A stretch of 64,000 bases of DNA from Nostoc sp. TH1S01 (GCA_018993265.1 JAGKSW010000082.1:1-64000); one strand, 5' to 3'. Counted from the stretch's first letter, positions 9,636 to 19,408 are shown. The notes: a model not told the origin generated them from the letters alone. Made by a program: numbers and translations.

Positions 9636-10703
9636 CTAAACAAGGGCAGTATTTTGGTGTTCTAACCATTGCAAAATCCGATTCCAAGCCCACCAAGGGT
9701 CAGGGTCTTGCGCCTGGAACTGACAATCTTTGCTACTTAAATAGCCGACATGACCGCCATAACGGGTGAGTAGCAAATCTAACGCGGAATTTGGCTTACA
9801 GGCGGCTTCTAATTCGGGGATGATATCTGGATGAAATAAAGGATCATCGGCAGCGTAGATAATTAAAGTTGGTTTGTTCAGTACTGGTAACAGTTGGAGG
9901 GCGCTGCTGGCTTTGTAGTAGGCCTCTACACTGGGAAAGCCTAGCCTTTCAATTACCAGTTCGTGGTCAAAATCCCAAATGGTGTTTGTCCGTTCTATGG
10001 CTGCGGGATCAATAGTTCCGGGATGAGTATCGTGAATTCGCCAAGCGAGTTTCTTTAACTCACGCACAATACTGGCTTCTATGAGTCTACCAAAGCGGTC
10101 TTTGGTGAGGTAGGTGAGCGATCGCAGCGAATCCAAACTCGGACAAATTACTGCACCACCACCAATATCGCTGTATTTGATCCCTAAATTTTCCTGACCC
10201 TGCGTTAACTCCGCAGCCGCTTTGATACCCCATAGGGCTAATTGTCCCCCTAAAGAAAACCCCATAAACCAAAATTTACTGGGACATCCCATAGCAGAAG
10301 CAGCCGCAGCTAAACGGACGAAATCTTCGCCTTCATACAATCCATCAGAGGTTAAAGTAGGTGATAATTCCGCTGTTTTACCGTGGGCACGCCAATCAAA
10401 TAACACTACAGCGTAGCCTTGAGCATAAGCTTTGCGTCCTAACAATCTCAAAGACCATTCTTGCTCTAACTCGCCCGTAATTCCGTATGTTGCAATGATT
10501 GTACTGTGGGCATTTTCCGGAATAGCCACCCAGCTAAAAATCGGTACACCTTGTCCACCCATCAATATTGTTTTATGATAAGGCGGCTCTGGATCAGAAA
10601 CGGTGCTTTCCCAGTAACGTTTTCCCCAAAAAGCGGTGTACACAGTCATAGCTACACCATTTTGTAAAAACTTAGCTGGATTGTAGGGCGGGTAACACAT
10701 CAT
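9636..10703 (-). CDS. YheT-family alpha/beta hydrolase
   Basis: A 355-residue alpha/beta hydrolase of the YheT/EMB8 type. The nucleophile elbow is GFSLGGQ, the acid is in YAADDPLFHP and the histidine in RYGGHVGYL, so the triad looks complete. The N-terminal PPYNPAKFLQNGVAMTVY and DWRAHGKT fit the family. No signal peptide is seen, so it is probably cytoplasmic. Substrates are poorly known; short-chain ester hydrolysis is likely. Its 3' end is only 66 bases from the right end of the tnpB element, so that element inserted without breaking it. It is transcribed divergently from rpaA. Confidence 0.85.
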   Translation of the reverse strand: MMCYPPYNPAKFLQNGVAMTVYTAFWGKRYWESTVSDPEPPYHKTILMGGQGVPIFSWVAIPENAHSTIIATYGITGELEQEWSLRLLGRKAYAQGYAVVLFDWRAHGKTAELSPTLTSDGLYEGEDFVRLAAAASAMGCPSKFWFMGFSLGGQLALWGIKAAAELTQGQENLGIKYSDIGGGAVICPSLDSLRSLTYLTKDRFGRLIEASIVRELKKLAWRIHDTHPGTIDPAAIERTNTIWDFDHELVIERLGFPSVEAYYKASSALQLLPVLNKPTLIIYAADDPLFHPDIIPELEAACKPNSALDLLLTRYGGHVGYLSSKDCQFQAQDPDPWWAWNRILQWLEHQNTALV

Positions 10704-10858
10704 TTTTTAAATTTCGTGTATCTTAGGTTTTGAATTTTCATGATTTAGTTTTAATATTTATGTTAGATTTAAAATCTTTTTTATAATCAAGACAGAAATC
10801 TTTGTATCGACCGAAGATTCTTATTTTTCCTTAATAAGTAGCAATAATTTTTTTAAGA

Positions 10859-11590
10859 ATGCCGAGGATTCTAGTCATAGACGATGACCCAGCAATTTCC
10901 GAGCTTGTTGCCGTCAATTTAGAAATGGCTGGCTATGATGTCAGTCAAGCTGAAGATGGTATCAAAGGTCAAGCGTTAGCTCTCCAGCTACAACCAGACC
11001 TGATCATGCTTGATCTAATGCTGCCTAGAGTAGATGGATTTACAGTTTGCCAACGCCTCCGTCGGGATGAACGGACTGCGGAGATTCCGGTTTTGATGTT
11101 GACTGCCTTAAGTCAAACTCAAGATAAAGTGGAAGGCTTCAATGCTGGCGCAGACGACTATCTCACCAAACCTTTTGAAGTAGAAGAGATGCTGGCGCGG
11201 GTACGAGCTTTATTGCGGCGCACTGACCGCATTCCTCAAGCTGCCAAGCACAGCGAAATTCTCAACTATGGCCCATTAACGCTAGTTCCCGAAAGGTTTG
11301 AGGCAATATGGTTCAGTGAAACGGTGAAACTGACCCACTTGGAATTTGAGTTACTTCACTGTTTGTTGCAACGCCACGGACAGACAGTTTCTCCTAGCGA
11401 AATTCTGCGAGAAGTTTGGGGTTACGACCCTGATGATGACATTGAGACAATTCGAGTCCATATTCGTCATTTAAGAACTAAACTCGAACCAGACCCTCGC
11501 CACCCTCGCTACATCAAAACTGTATACGGTGCAGGGTATTGTCTAGAATTACCCAGTCTCCCTGCAACCGCTGAAGGCGCTTCTGCATAA
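10859..11590 (+). CDS. rpaA: RpaA, OmpR-type response regulator
   Basis: A receiver domain (acidic pocket IDDDP, phospho-acceptor Asp52 in LDLMLP, Lys in YLTKPF) followed by a winged-helix OmpR domain from about residue 135. Identity to cyanobacterial RpaA is evident over almost the whole length, including [17 protein letters not shown] and the C-terminal [19 protein letters not shown]. RpaA is the output regulator of the Kai clock through SasA and affects phycobilisome-photosystem coupling. An AT-rich 155-bp divergent promoter region precedes it. Only the short tail (ATAEGASA) is lineage-specific. It is not RpaB, whose N-terminus differs clearly. Confidence 0.93.
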   Translation: MPRILVIDDDPAISELVAVNLEMAGYDVSQAEDGIKGQALALQLQPDLIMLDLMLPRVDGFTVCQRLRRDERTAEIPVLMLTALSQTQDKVEGFNAGADDYLTKPFEVEEMLARVRALLRRTDRIPQAAKHSEILNYGPLTLVPERFEAIWFSETVKLTHLEFELLHCLLQRHGQTVSPSEILREVWGYDPDDDIETIRVHIRHLRTKLEPDPRHPRYIKTVYGAGYCLELPSLPATAEGASA

Positions 11591-12539
11591 GCAGTTGACT
11601 GGCTCAATCTATTCCTTGACCTCAGCCCTAAATTTACCTAATCCATCATGTTATGTGTCATGCTCTGGGGAATGAGGTTTAGTGGTTTTACCAAGGAAAA
11701 CTCTACTTTCGCCTGCTTGACTCTACAAAAAGCTACCTTCCAATAGACATCCTTTTGTGGAGGGTGATGCTTAGTAGGCGAATGCTACTCTTTCAGGAGT
11801 ACAGCACTAATATCGCCACGAGTCCAATAGTGTTGTATTCAGTCAAACATTGGCATTCTCTGGAAATTATTTTTAGAGAATGCCAATTAATACCAAGTTG
11901 TAGTCAAAGATAGTAACCGGTCAGCTATTCCCTACTCCCTATGTTCAAGGCTGTCTAATTCCATCTAACTCTGCTGCGGAAATATCTTCCTTCAAAAAAC
12001 CGATGAGGGTGACAGGTGTTGCAGTGGAAGAGTTAACTGAAGCAGAGCCTCATAAATGCAACATTCTGTAATAAAGTCATGAAATCTTGATATTAATGAA
12101 GTTAGAGTATATATACTCATAGCATATTTTCCGCTAATATTCCATTGCTGAGCAAAATGCCCAAAACCTTTATGGAATAGTAGTTACATGGATTAGGCTG
12201 TAGAAATAATACGGATGAGTTCGCGCAACTAAAGTCTTGTGTTTTGCCACTTATATACAGACACAGCAACCGTGAATGTCCCGCTATGGGGTGGGAAATC
12301 TGTTCTCATAATTCAAGCTTGACGAAAAAGGAAATATTTTCCAGGCTTAATTCATGAGGATTTTGGATAATTCGGTTTTGTACGAATCTCGCCCGACAGC
12401 TAAATATACAGCAAGTTCATAGATTTAGTGATCTTCTAGTTCTAGCAATTTAGCAAACTATTGAATTCCGAAAAATAAACATTTACCGTGCTAATTAAGA
12501 ACTATCTCACAGCATTTAAGATTTTAGGAAGTTGCTCTT
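11591..12539. other. Long intergenic region between rpaA and the copper-storage gene
   Basis: 949 bases with no credible protein gene. Contents: a strong hairpin at 11,850-11,886, a copy of the dispersed sequence TACCAAGTTGTAGTCAAAGA at 11,891-11,910, and a perfect 14-nt palindrome GAGTATATATACTC at 12,105-12,118. It may hide a small RNA or a long 3' UTR of rpaA. Confidence 0.5.
11850..11886. terminator. Strong stem-loop, candidate terminator or ncRNA 3' end
   Basis: TTGGCATTCTCT (11,850-11,861) pairs perfectly with AGAGAATGCCAA (11,875-11,886) across a 13-nt AT-rich loop. No long T-tract follows on the plus strand, so factor-independent termination is uncertain. Confidence 0.45.
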
Positions 12540-12944
12540 ATGATGACTGAATCTATACTTACCGCCGTAGAAGCTACCAAAGAAACCTGCATTGAATGCC
12601 ACACTATTTGTATTGATACCCTCAAATACTGCAAAAATAAGGGGGGTCGATACATAGACATGACCATGATGTCTATGATGCGCGACTGTGCAGAAATGTG
12701 TATGATGTGCGTCAATATGATTAACGACGGTTCCGAGTTTATGGGAAACGCCTGTAGTTTGTGTGCGGAAATGTGCGATCGCACAGCAATGGTTTGTGAC
12801 CAAATGAGTGAAGACCCTACAATGAGATTGTGCGCTGCTATTTGCCGTCAATGTGCGGAATACTGCAAAGCAATGGCACTCAATTCTGCTTCTTATTTTC
12901 GCAGAGCTAGCTTAGTGACAGAAGATGCACTTTTATTTCGCTAA
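12540..12944 (+). CDS. Four-helix-bundle copper-storage protein (Csp/DUF326)
   Basis: A 134-residue cytosolic protein with 15 cysteines arranged mostly as CxxC and CxxxC on predicted helices (ETCIECHTIC, DCAEMCMMC, CSLCAEMC, CAAICRQCAEYC), plus many methionines. This is the pattern of DUF326/Csp proteins, which form tetrameric four-helix bundles that fill their core with Cu(I) through thiolates. No signal peptide is seen, so it resembles cytosolic Csp3 rather than exported Csp1. A purine-rich AGGAAG lies upstream. Role inferred: buffering copper near the photosynthetic and respiratory copper proteins. Confidence 0.88.
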   Translation: MMTESILTAVEATKETCIECHTICIDTLKYCKNKGGRYIDMTMMSMMRDCAEMCMMCVNMINDGSEFMGNACSLCAEMCDRTAMVCDQMSEDPTMRLCAAICRQCAEYCKAMALNSASYFRRASLVTEDALLFR

Positions 12945-13095
12945 TTTATAGCAGAATTCAATACTCAGGAGTCAGAATTCAGAATTCTGAATAAATCTGG
13001 AGCCTGCTAGTATTGATTAGCAAGCTCTCTCGCAATTTTGTTATAAAACATAGATAGCGATCGCTACAGTCATCAAAATACAATTTCACACAAAA

Positions 13096-13125
13096 AACGG
13101 CGATATCAATCATGATATCGCCGTT
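13096..13125 (-). terminator. Rho-independent terminator of the secreted-protein gene
   Basis: AACGGCGATATC (13,096-13,107) pairs perfectly with GATATCGCCGTT (13,114-13,125). A run of A precedes it on the plus strand, giving a U-tract after the hairpin for minus-strand transcripts. It lies 13 bases past the stop of the gene at 13,139. Confidence 0.8.
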
Positions 13126-13138
13126 AACTCATTTAATT

Positions 13139-13756
13139 TCAATCATTGGGAGCATTAGGTATTTGGATATCAATATCTGCTTGAGTTAAATTAGGAACTG
13201 GCCAAGTCACTTGCTCAGGCTTGAGAACTTCTATCAATGCTGGTGGAACATCAAATTGAATTTGTTGCGTAGTTGGATTGATTCTAGCAACGAGTTGTGC
13301 GCCATCAACAAGCTTCAAAATAGCTGGTTCTCCTGCTGGTAAATTTAAACCTGCTACTTGAGCATCATTTGGTAAATAAATAGCATCACAATCCCAATCT
13401 TCATCCGTAGTTTGGCGATTTCCTAAATAGTAAAGACTGTTGGGAATTGCGTCTTCAGGTTTACGAGTATAAATCGCCAATGGTCTTCCTGTTTCATTCC
13501 GACAACTAGCCCAATCTTCGGAAGTCTCTAAAGTTTGTTTTTGTAATTGTAGTGCTGTAATTTTTTGCTGTAGTTCTTCTGCGGTATAGCCTGCTTGCTC
13601 AGGGTTATTTCTAGCCATTAACAGACTATTCAAATTTTGTACCACTATCGGATAATCTGGACTAATTTTTGACATTTTATCTGCCCAAGAAGGTTGAGCT
13701 ACCACAAAATTTACTAAAAATAACAAAATAAACAGAACCATTTTCCAGGCTTTCAT
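13139..13756 (-). CDS. Secreted protein of unknown function
   Basis: I place the start at the ATG at 13,756 because AAGGAGG lies 7-8 bases upstream; an in-frame ATG 24 bases further out has no such site. The N-terminus MKAWKMVLFILLFLVNFVVA ending QPSWA is a Sec signal peptide. The mature part (about 180 residues) has a Gln-rich helical region and then a beta-rich part with two Cys (SCRNETGRP and DWDCDAIYLP) that could pair. I do not recognise the family. Location should be periplasm or outside. A strong terminator follows. Confidence 0.75.
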   Translation of the reverse strand: MKAWKMVLFILLFLVNFVVAQPSWADKMSKISPDYPIVVQNLNSLLMARNNPEQAGYTAEELQQKITALQLQKQTLETSEDWASCRNETGRPLAIYTRKPEDAIPNSLYYLGNRQTTDEDWDCDAIYLPNDAQVAGLNLPAGEPAILKLVDGAQLVARINPTTQQIQFDVPPALIEVLKPEQVTWPVPNLTQADIDIQIPNAPND

Positions 13757-14022
13757 TGACTTCCTCCTTGTGAGAAGCATCCTGCTTTAGGTATAACAAT
13801 TTGCTTTTAATGCGATAAACGCTAATACATCTTCAAAATATGCATTCTGATTAGTAAAATCAAACACTCTTTTTTTTCAATTCCATAAACAAAATTAATT
13901 AAATATCAAAAAATTATCAATATTTTATTTGCCTTGATTTTGGCTGCTGATACCAAGTTGCAGTCAAAGAGTCTTGCCACAATTCGCATCTAGATTAACA
14001 GAATTTTATTAGTGAGATAGGT

Positions 14023-14940
14023 TCATGAAACTTTCTCTAACATTAAGTCAAGTACCTCACCTAAAGGCGCAAAACAAAAATCTTGTAATAACTGCTCCAA
14101 TTTGGGCTTTGTGGACTGAAGATTGTAATAGTGAGTGAAGCGTGCTTTCCAGTTGAATGATATTTTTGGATGATTTGGGTCTAGCTCCCACGGATGGAGA
14201 TAGAAGACTACAGGATATCCTTGAAGTTCTGCTATACGAAAGTTATTGACTGTAAGCGCATAAGGGTAAAGACGGAAGTAAGCACCACCTGATACTGGAA
14301 CGTTTCTATTCAAAATTCTCCGAACTGACATTGGTAACTCATAGATATCACCAGATGGAGTTTTTATTACCTGATGACGAGGCTCAAAGTCAGGAATTCC
14401 ATAACGCCAATTTTGTACTGGAAAAATACTTGAATCATACTTAAATCCAAGTTCTGCAAGAATTTCAAGCGCCCATAAGGAATTTTTTGTAATTGAAAAA
14501 TAAGCAGCCCGATATGCAGTAATTGGTTTTCCTATTAAATCAGCAATGACTTTTGCAGCACGTTCTGTTTCTTCACGAAATCGTTGAGGAGACATATTGT
14601 ATATCAGATCATGAGACCAACCATGACAACCTATTTCATGACCTTCGCTAACTACTTGCTGTAAAAGATCGGGATATTTTAATGCTACTGGTGCTAACCA
14701 AAAAAAAGTTCCTTTTACCCGATATCTTGCGAGTAAATCTAATAAAATATTGAGGCTATTATGTAAACGGCATTCAGCAGCAGCTTTTGTTGTTTCATCT
14801 ATAGGAATGCCATGATACCAATCTTCAACATCTACAGTAAAGGCATTTTGTGTACGCATGATTTCTTGCATATTTAAAAATCTTTGCAATAACCTATCTA
14901 AGTTAAAAGTTATGATGAGCCTATGTTTTACACTGATCAC
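14023..14940 (-). CDS. PEP-CTERM-type polysaccharide deacetylase (NodB fold, DUF3473)
   Basis: A NodB-type deacetylase. Motif 1 FTVDVEDWYHG supplies the catalytic Asp and a metal Asp, motif 2 HGWSHD the two metal histidines, and YRAAYFSI motif 3. The C-terminal part PVSGGAYFRLYPY and FYLHPWELDP is the DUF3473-like end of the subfamily found in PEP-CTERM/exopolysaccharide loci. It likely removes acetyl groups from an exported polysaccharide. The first 23 residues are atypical, so MQEIMRTQNAF may be the true start. It sits 5 bases after the phosphatase-fold gene on the same strand, so the two are probably one operon. A PEP-CTERM substrate gene lies 6 kb away. Confidence 0.88.
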   Translation of the reverse strand: MISVKHRLIITFNLDRLLQRFLNMQEIMRTQNAFTVDVEDWYHGIPIDETTKAAAECRLHNSLNILLDLLARYRVKGTFFWLAPVALKYPDLLQQVVSEGHEIGCHGWSHDLIYNMSPQRFREETERAAKVIADLIGKPITAYRAAYFSITKNSLWALEILAELGFKYDSSIFPVQNWRYGIPDFEPRHQVIKTPSGDIYELPMSVRRILNRNVPVSGGAYFRLYPYALTVNNFRIAELQGYPVVFYLHPWELDPNHPKISFNWKARFTHYYNLQSTKPKLEQLLQDFCFAPLGEVLDLMLEKVS

Positions 14941-14945
14941 TAAAA

Positions 14946-16364
14946 TCAGCTTAGATTAGGTGCAGACAAAGCTATTTTGGATTCATTCACACATCTGTTA
15001 TGGTTGGGGATTAACGCCTGAATTGGCAGGTCATAGAGGTTAGCTAATTGAATGTATTGAGATAGGTGTTTTTTTGAAGAAGGTTTTTCAGATATCCAAA
15101 GATAACCAATACCTGTATGATATCCACTTTTAATTGCAATATTCATAAAAGCATCACCAAACTTAGCGATGGTTTTACCATCACAGTCAAGAATATCTGT
15201 ATCATTAGGAATATACTTTTCTACAGATGTCTCTATAAACAAGCAGTTGGGTTGATTTTGAGTACTTTTAAACAAAGTTTCTCCTGCAACAGTTAAACCA
15301 TTGATGATTTTTGCTGCATTCTCCATCTCTGCGGGAGAATTACTGCTCATTTTCCAATCTCGGCTCATAAGCGGGTATATCTTCATGTTATGAATTCCGA
15401 TACGTTGAACAAACTGTTCATGTTTACGTAGTCGATAATAGTTCATTCCTCCTTGAAACTCTTTTTCTTGAAAGGGAGTTTGCGAGAGACCTGAAGCAAT
15501 AATCATCAACGTATCAGAGCGATTACTCAAATTTAGTATTTCTCCTAGTATCGAATCATATAATTGATAGCCATATTCCAGAGGATTATCAAACTCATGG
15601 CAATCAGTATATTTAATAGTGGGATCAAAACCAGTCTGATCATGATTCCGCCAGTAATGGTGTTGATAGTGCGCTACACAATTAAGAAAGAGTGTATAAA
15701 AACCAAAATCGGTAGACGCTAGGATTCGTTTAAAAAATTCTGCTAAAAAACAATCAAATAAACCTACTAGTTTCCACTTTATAAGTGGATCAATCTTTTG
15801 ATAAATTAACTGATAAAAAATTTTAGTATAAATACTTACTGGTATTTTAATATCAATGCAAACTCGCATAGCTCTAACAAGTTCTATCAGTTCTAGTCGT
15901 GAAGCATCATGTTTTTGAACAGCTTTACTAATTAGCTCCCACAATGGTTTAATTTCTCTAGGAAAACAATCTTTACCTGATGACCAGGGATCAGGAAAAA
16001 ATAATCCTCCCTTGGTATTTCTTCGTGCAACATTCATGCTGCCTACAATCGCAGACTGTATCCCATGTTCACTTAATTTTTCAAATATTTGAATATAATT
16101 AAGGTGTTGAGCATCACCTAGACGAAATATTTTGTGCTCTGCTAGTGCCTTTCCAGTATGTGCTGTTACCCACTGAATCCAAGGTTCACAATTTTCAGTT
16201 TGTTCTTCACTTACAGTTTTATAAAAAACCCATTCTTGATTGAGCTTGGCAAAATTAGGTAATTTATTTTGGGCAATAAAAGAGTCAATAACTGGTTTAG
16301 AAATTTCATTCATTTCTATCTGAATTACACGTTTATACTTTTTAAACAATGAATGTCTGTACAT
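14946..16364 (-). CDS. Divergent alkaline-phosphatase-superfamily protein
   Basis: A 472-residue soluble protein with the outline of the alkaline phosphatase/type I phosphodiesterase fold: an N-terminal strand VIQIEMNEI, PWIQWVTAHTGK where the Ser/Thr nucleophile usually lies, CVAHYQHHYW, and IIASGLSQTPF where family members have a DHG metal motif. Several expected metal Asp/His positions appear replaced (E/N in the first motif, GL instead of DH), so catalysis may be altered or lost. No signal peptide is visible. It is the first gene of a likely operon with the polysaccharide deacetylase, which suggests a role in polysaccharide modification. Fold call moderate, function unknown. Confidence 0.6.
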   Translation of the reverse strand: MYRHSLFKKYKRVIQIEMNEISKPVIDSFIAQNKLPNFAKLNQEWVFYKTVSEEQTENCEPWIQWVTAHTGKALAEHKIFRLGDAQHLNYIQIFEKLSEHGIQSAIVGSMNVARRNTKGGLFFPDPWSSGKDCFPREIKPLWELISKAVQKHDASRLELIELVRAMRVCIDIKIPVSIYTKIFYQLIYQKIDPLIKWKLVGLFDCFLAEFFKRILASTDFGFYTLFLNCVAHYQHHYWRNHDQTGFDPTIKYTDCHEFDNPLEYGYQLYDSILGEILNLSNRSDTLMIIASGLSQTPFQEKEFQGGMNYYRLRKHEQFVQRIGIHNMKIYPLMSRDWKMSSNSPAEMENAAKIINGLTVAGETLFKSTQNQPNCLFIETSVEKYIPNDTDILDCDGKTIAKFGDAFMNIAIKSGYHTGIGYLWISEKPSSKKHLSQYIQLANLYDLPIQALIPNHNRCVNESKIALSAPNLS

Positions 16365-16872
16365 AGTTTATTGTTATCTCTATTCGCTAATTTAATCAGT
16401 GTTTTAGAAGTATGCAAGGCTTCATTCTGTCCTGCTAACATTTATCTGAATCCATAATTACTGAGGAACACAAGTATTTGTTTATCACTTTTTTAAATAT
16501 TGAAAAACAACTTTACCAGAACTTTAAATTAGAGCTGTTTGTCAAATTTAATACTTACAAATATTAATATCAAGTTAACTTTTATCTCTGCACAGATATA
16601 TTTTGATTCCAAATCAATAATTCGAGATTTACCAAGCTTCAGCAGTTTTTTGAGAAACGATGCATCTCTTGTTTGTGCTTAAAAGCATTATGTGATATCA
16701 AGTTTGGCTCAATTTATATAAGCAAATTTTATATTTATTTGGCAAGACTAGGCTTAGTCAAGCAAATGCAATCTTTATATAAGCTTAATATAAGGTTTTT
16801 AAGCAGAAGATACTTTGTATATGACGCGCATCATTAGACCTTTTGATGATTTTTGCGGAAGTTCTGTCTTCT
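16365..16872. other. AT-rich intergenic region
   Basis: 508 bases with no credible ORF or strong hairpin. It contains the promoter of the phosphatase-fold/deacetylase pair at its left side and the 3' end of the GT39 gene at its right. Repeated TTTATATAAGC-like strings occur near 16,715-16,790. Confidence 0.5.
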
Positions 16873-18477
16873 TCACAAAACTTGAATTAACTGATAACCT
16901 TGCACTGTCCCAACAATGCGGTGGGGACGAGATAAATCAGGAGAATTTTTTGAATATATCCAAGCGTAGCTAGAAGCTGGTAGTTGCGAAATTGTATCTA
17001 ACGTCTTTCCATGAATAGGTGTGTAGAAATTTAAAAGTACAGCATTTTTACCATCAACCCTGACAAAGTAAATTGGCTGATTGTGCAGAATGGAGGCGAT
17101 CGCAGGTTCATGGAAAAACTGTCTAAACGCCGGATTATAATCACCTATTAATCCCAAACTACCAGCCACAGCTAAACCTAACCAACAAGGAATCAACCAC
17201 CCAGCTAACCAATAATTTGCTGTGAAAAACTTGTGCTTATAGTGATGACGACCAATCCACACTCCAGGTAAAATTAACCAACTTAATCCGACAATTAAGC
17301 CAAGGGGTGCATACTTACGGATGTCTGCATTACCCCAAATTAAAATGTATATACCTACTAATAAAAGTAAAATGCCTAATCCACCAAAGCCATAACTTAA
17401 ATTGCGCGGCAGATTTCTTGGTGGTTGTGTTTTTTCGTAAACCTTTCCTAACCAATCTAAACCTAAAGCTGCTAACAAAGCGATGAAAGGATATAGTCCT
17501 AAACTATAGTGAGATAAGCGAGTTGAGAAAATACTAAGTTCTGCAAATAAAACTATAGGAAAGCCGACTAATAATAAATGATAATTAGGGATAGGGCGGC
17601 GAAAGGCTACAACTAAACCTAAAGCACTAAAAAACACCCAAGGAAAGGCTTTTAAAGGCACATTCCAAAAATAAAATATGATGCCGTTTCCTTCTCTTTC
17701 CTCAGAACCTAGTTGAAAAACGAACTGCAATAAAGCATTTAAACTATCACCACCATAACGCTGCCAACTTAACCACAGCCAAATTAAAGTCGGGATAAAA
17801 CCTAATATTAAACCTAAATATAAAACAGGGCTAGCAAGATGACGGTGACGACGATGTTCACCAACGAGATAAGGTAACATTGCCATTGCTGGCAAAAAAA
17901 TCATAAAACTTCTGACTAAAAAGCCTAAGCCTAAACATAAACCTGCAATCAATCGCCAAACAGCAGAATATTGTGGTTGTAATTCAGCTTTAAGTAATGA
18001 AAAAATAGCCAATAAAACTAAAAAAATCATCGGCACATCAGGCGCACCTAAGCGGCAATGTTGCAGCCACAGAAATTCCACACTCAAGATAGCAGCAGCT
18101 AACCAAGCTAATTTTTGATTGAAAATAATTTTGCCAATTTCATATATAAGAAATAAACACAATATTCCAGCGATCGCACTGGGAATTCTGGCACTAACTT
18201 CACTCATACCAAATACTGTATAAGCACTGGCAATTATCCAATAAAAACCAGGTGTTTTATGATGCACAGTACCCCAAGGTGCTACCCAATCACCAGAATC
18301 AAACATTCGACGCGCCCGCCAAGCATAAAGCCCTTCATCATGTGCCATTAAGCTATTCTGCCCAGAGGTAAATAATAATAAAGGCAGTAGCCCAATTAAC
18401 AAACTGACATAAGGAAATGCGGCTGATAATCGAAATTGTCGCCAAATAGATTGCAATAAGGGTGATTTATACAACAT
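16873..18477 (-). CDS. GT39 (ArnT/PMT-like) membrane glycosyltransferase
   Basis: A 534-residue polytopic membrane protein. The first loop carries MAHDEGLYAWRARRMFDSGDWVAP, the acidic DE motif plus Arg/Trp signature of ArnT-type glycosyltransferases that use polyprenyl-phosphate sugars. HHKTPGFYWIIAS matches the next conserved loop. About a dozen hydrophobic segments follow, then a C-terminal extracytoplasmic domain ending YQLIQVL. It probably moves a sugar from a lipid carrier to a lipid or protein outside the membrane. It ends a minus-strand run of envelope genes. The acceptor is unknown. Confidence 0.85.
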   Translation of the reverse strand: MLYKSPLLQSIWRQFRLSAAFPYVSLLIGLLPLLLFTSGQNSLMAHDEGLYAWRARRMFDSGDWVAPWGTVHHKTPGFYWIIASAYTVFGMSEVSARIPSAIAGILCLFLIYEIGKIIFNQKLAWLAAAILSVEFLWLQHCRLGAPDVPMIFLVLLAIFSLLKAELQPQYSAVWRLIAGLCLGLGFLVRSFMIFLPAMAMLPYLVGEHRRHRHLASPVLYLGLILGFIPTLIWLWLSWQRYGGDSLNALLQFVFQLGSEEREGNGIIFYFWNVPLKAFPWVFFSALGLVVAFRRPIPNYHLLLVGFPIVLFAELSIFSTRLSHYSLGLYPFIALLAALGLDWLGKVYEKTQPPRNLPRNLSYGFGGLGILLLLVGIYILIWGNADIRKYAPLGLIVGLSWLILPGVWIGRHHYKHKFFTANYWLAGWLIPCWLGLAVAGSLGLIGDYNPAFRQFFHEPAIASILHNQPIYFVRVDGKNAVLLNFYTPIHGKTLDTISQLPASSYAWIYSKNSPDLSRPHRIVGTVQGYQLIQVL

Positions 18478-18490
18478 TGAATTCCGAAAA

Positions 18491-18525
18491 TAGGGGCTAG
18501 AGACTAGAGGCTAGGGGCTAGATAA
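18491..18525. repeat. Heptanucleotide repeat array (TAGGGGC-type)
   Basis: Five near-identical 7-bp units (TAGGGGC, TAGAGAC, TAGAGGC, TAGGGGC, TAGATAA) just upstream of the GT39 start. This is the STRR class of short tandem repeats known from heterocystous cyanobacteria. Confidence 0.8.
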
Positions 18526-18673
18526 AGCTTGGTGAGTAGAGTATTTTTAACTTGATTCAGACTGATTTTATTAAAATATGTAACAGATTGGTCGTCTGCA
18601 AAAATACTAACAGTTGCACTGAAGGACAAATGACGACCTTATTTTCTCAAAAACTTTTACAAAATAGACATTT

Positions 18674-19318
18674 ATGCTATTGAGACCAAATCAACGCCAA
18701 AAATTAGATGATACCGATGATCAGCTATTTTATGCCTATCCTCGCTTTGTCACTCATGTTGATGATGGGTTTATTCAACAGCTAACAGATTTGTACCGCG
18801 ATCGCCTCAAACCCAACACCCGCATCATTGATATGATGAGCAGTTGGGTATCTCATTTACCAGAGGAAATGGAGTTTGCCCATATTGAAGGACACGGACT
18901 CAACGCTGAAGAGTTAGCACGTAATCCTCGCTTAAATCATTATTTTGTTCAGAATCTCAACGATAATCCTCAGCTACCGCTACCAGATCAAGATTTTGAT
19001 GCTGTTCTTATCTGCGTTTCTGTGCAGTATCTACAATATCCCGAAGCCATCTTTTCGGAAATTCATCGCATTCTCAAACCTGGTGGTATTGCTATTATCA
19101 GCTTCTCTAACCGGATGTTTTTTCAAAAAGCCATTCAAGCTTGGCGTGATGCTTCCGAAGTATCTAGAGTCGAATTAGTCAAGCACTACTTCACTTCAGT
19201 ACCTGGATTTACTACTCCAGAAGTAATTGTTCGCCAGTCAACAATGCCTTATTTCTTACAGTTGATGGGTATTGGCGCTGGCGATCCCTTTTATGCTGTG
19301 ATTGCTTATCGCAATTGA
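18674..19318 (+). CDS. SAM-dependent methyltransferase, class I
   Basis: A 214-residue soluble protein with a Methyltransf_11-like core: NTRIIDMMSSWVSHLP at motif I (the Gly-rich loop is changed), an acidic end in FAHIEGHGLNAEEL, DFDAVLICVSVQYL at motif II and HRILKPGGIAIISFSNRMFF at motif III. The N-terminal YPRFVTHVDDGFIQQLTDLYR fits a conserved cyanobacterial group. The substrate is unknown. The motif I loop lacks GxGxG and may bind SAM in a variant way. A terminator at 19,409-19,437 follows. Confidence 0.78.
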   Translation: MLLRPNQRQKLDDTDDQLFYAYPRFVTHVDDGFIQQLTDLYRDRLKPNTRIIDMMSSWVSHLPEEMEFAHIEGHGLNAEELARNPRLNHYFVQNLNDNPQLPLPDQDFDAVLICVSVQYLQYPEAIFSEIHRILKPGGIAIISFSNRMFFQKAIQAWRDASEVSRVELVKHYFTSVPGFTTPEVIVRQSTMPYFLQLMGIGAGDPFYAVIAYRN

Positions 19319-19371
19319 GTGGGGAGTAGGAATACTATAGCGTTTCCTAATCTTGTGAGGTACAGATTATT

Positions 19372-19399
19372 GTAGGGGCGAACGGCCGTTCGCCCCTAC
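19372..19399. repeat. Perfect 28-nt palindrome
   Basis: GTAGGGGCGAACGG (19,372-19,385) is followed directly by its exact reverse complement (19,386-19,399). The GTAGGGGCGAACG sequence is a frequent dispersed motif in cyanobacterial intergenic DNA. Confidence 0.85.
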
Positions 19400-19408
19400 T
19401 AAAAAATT

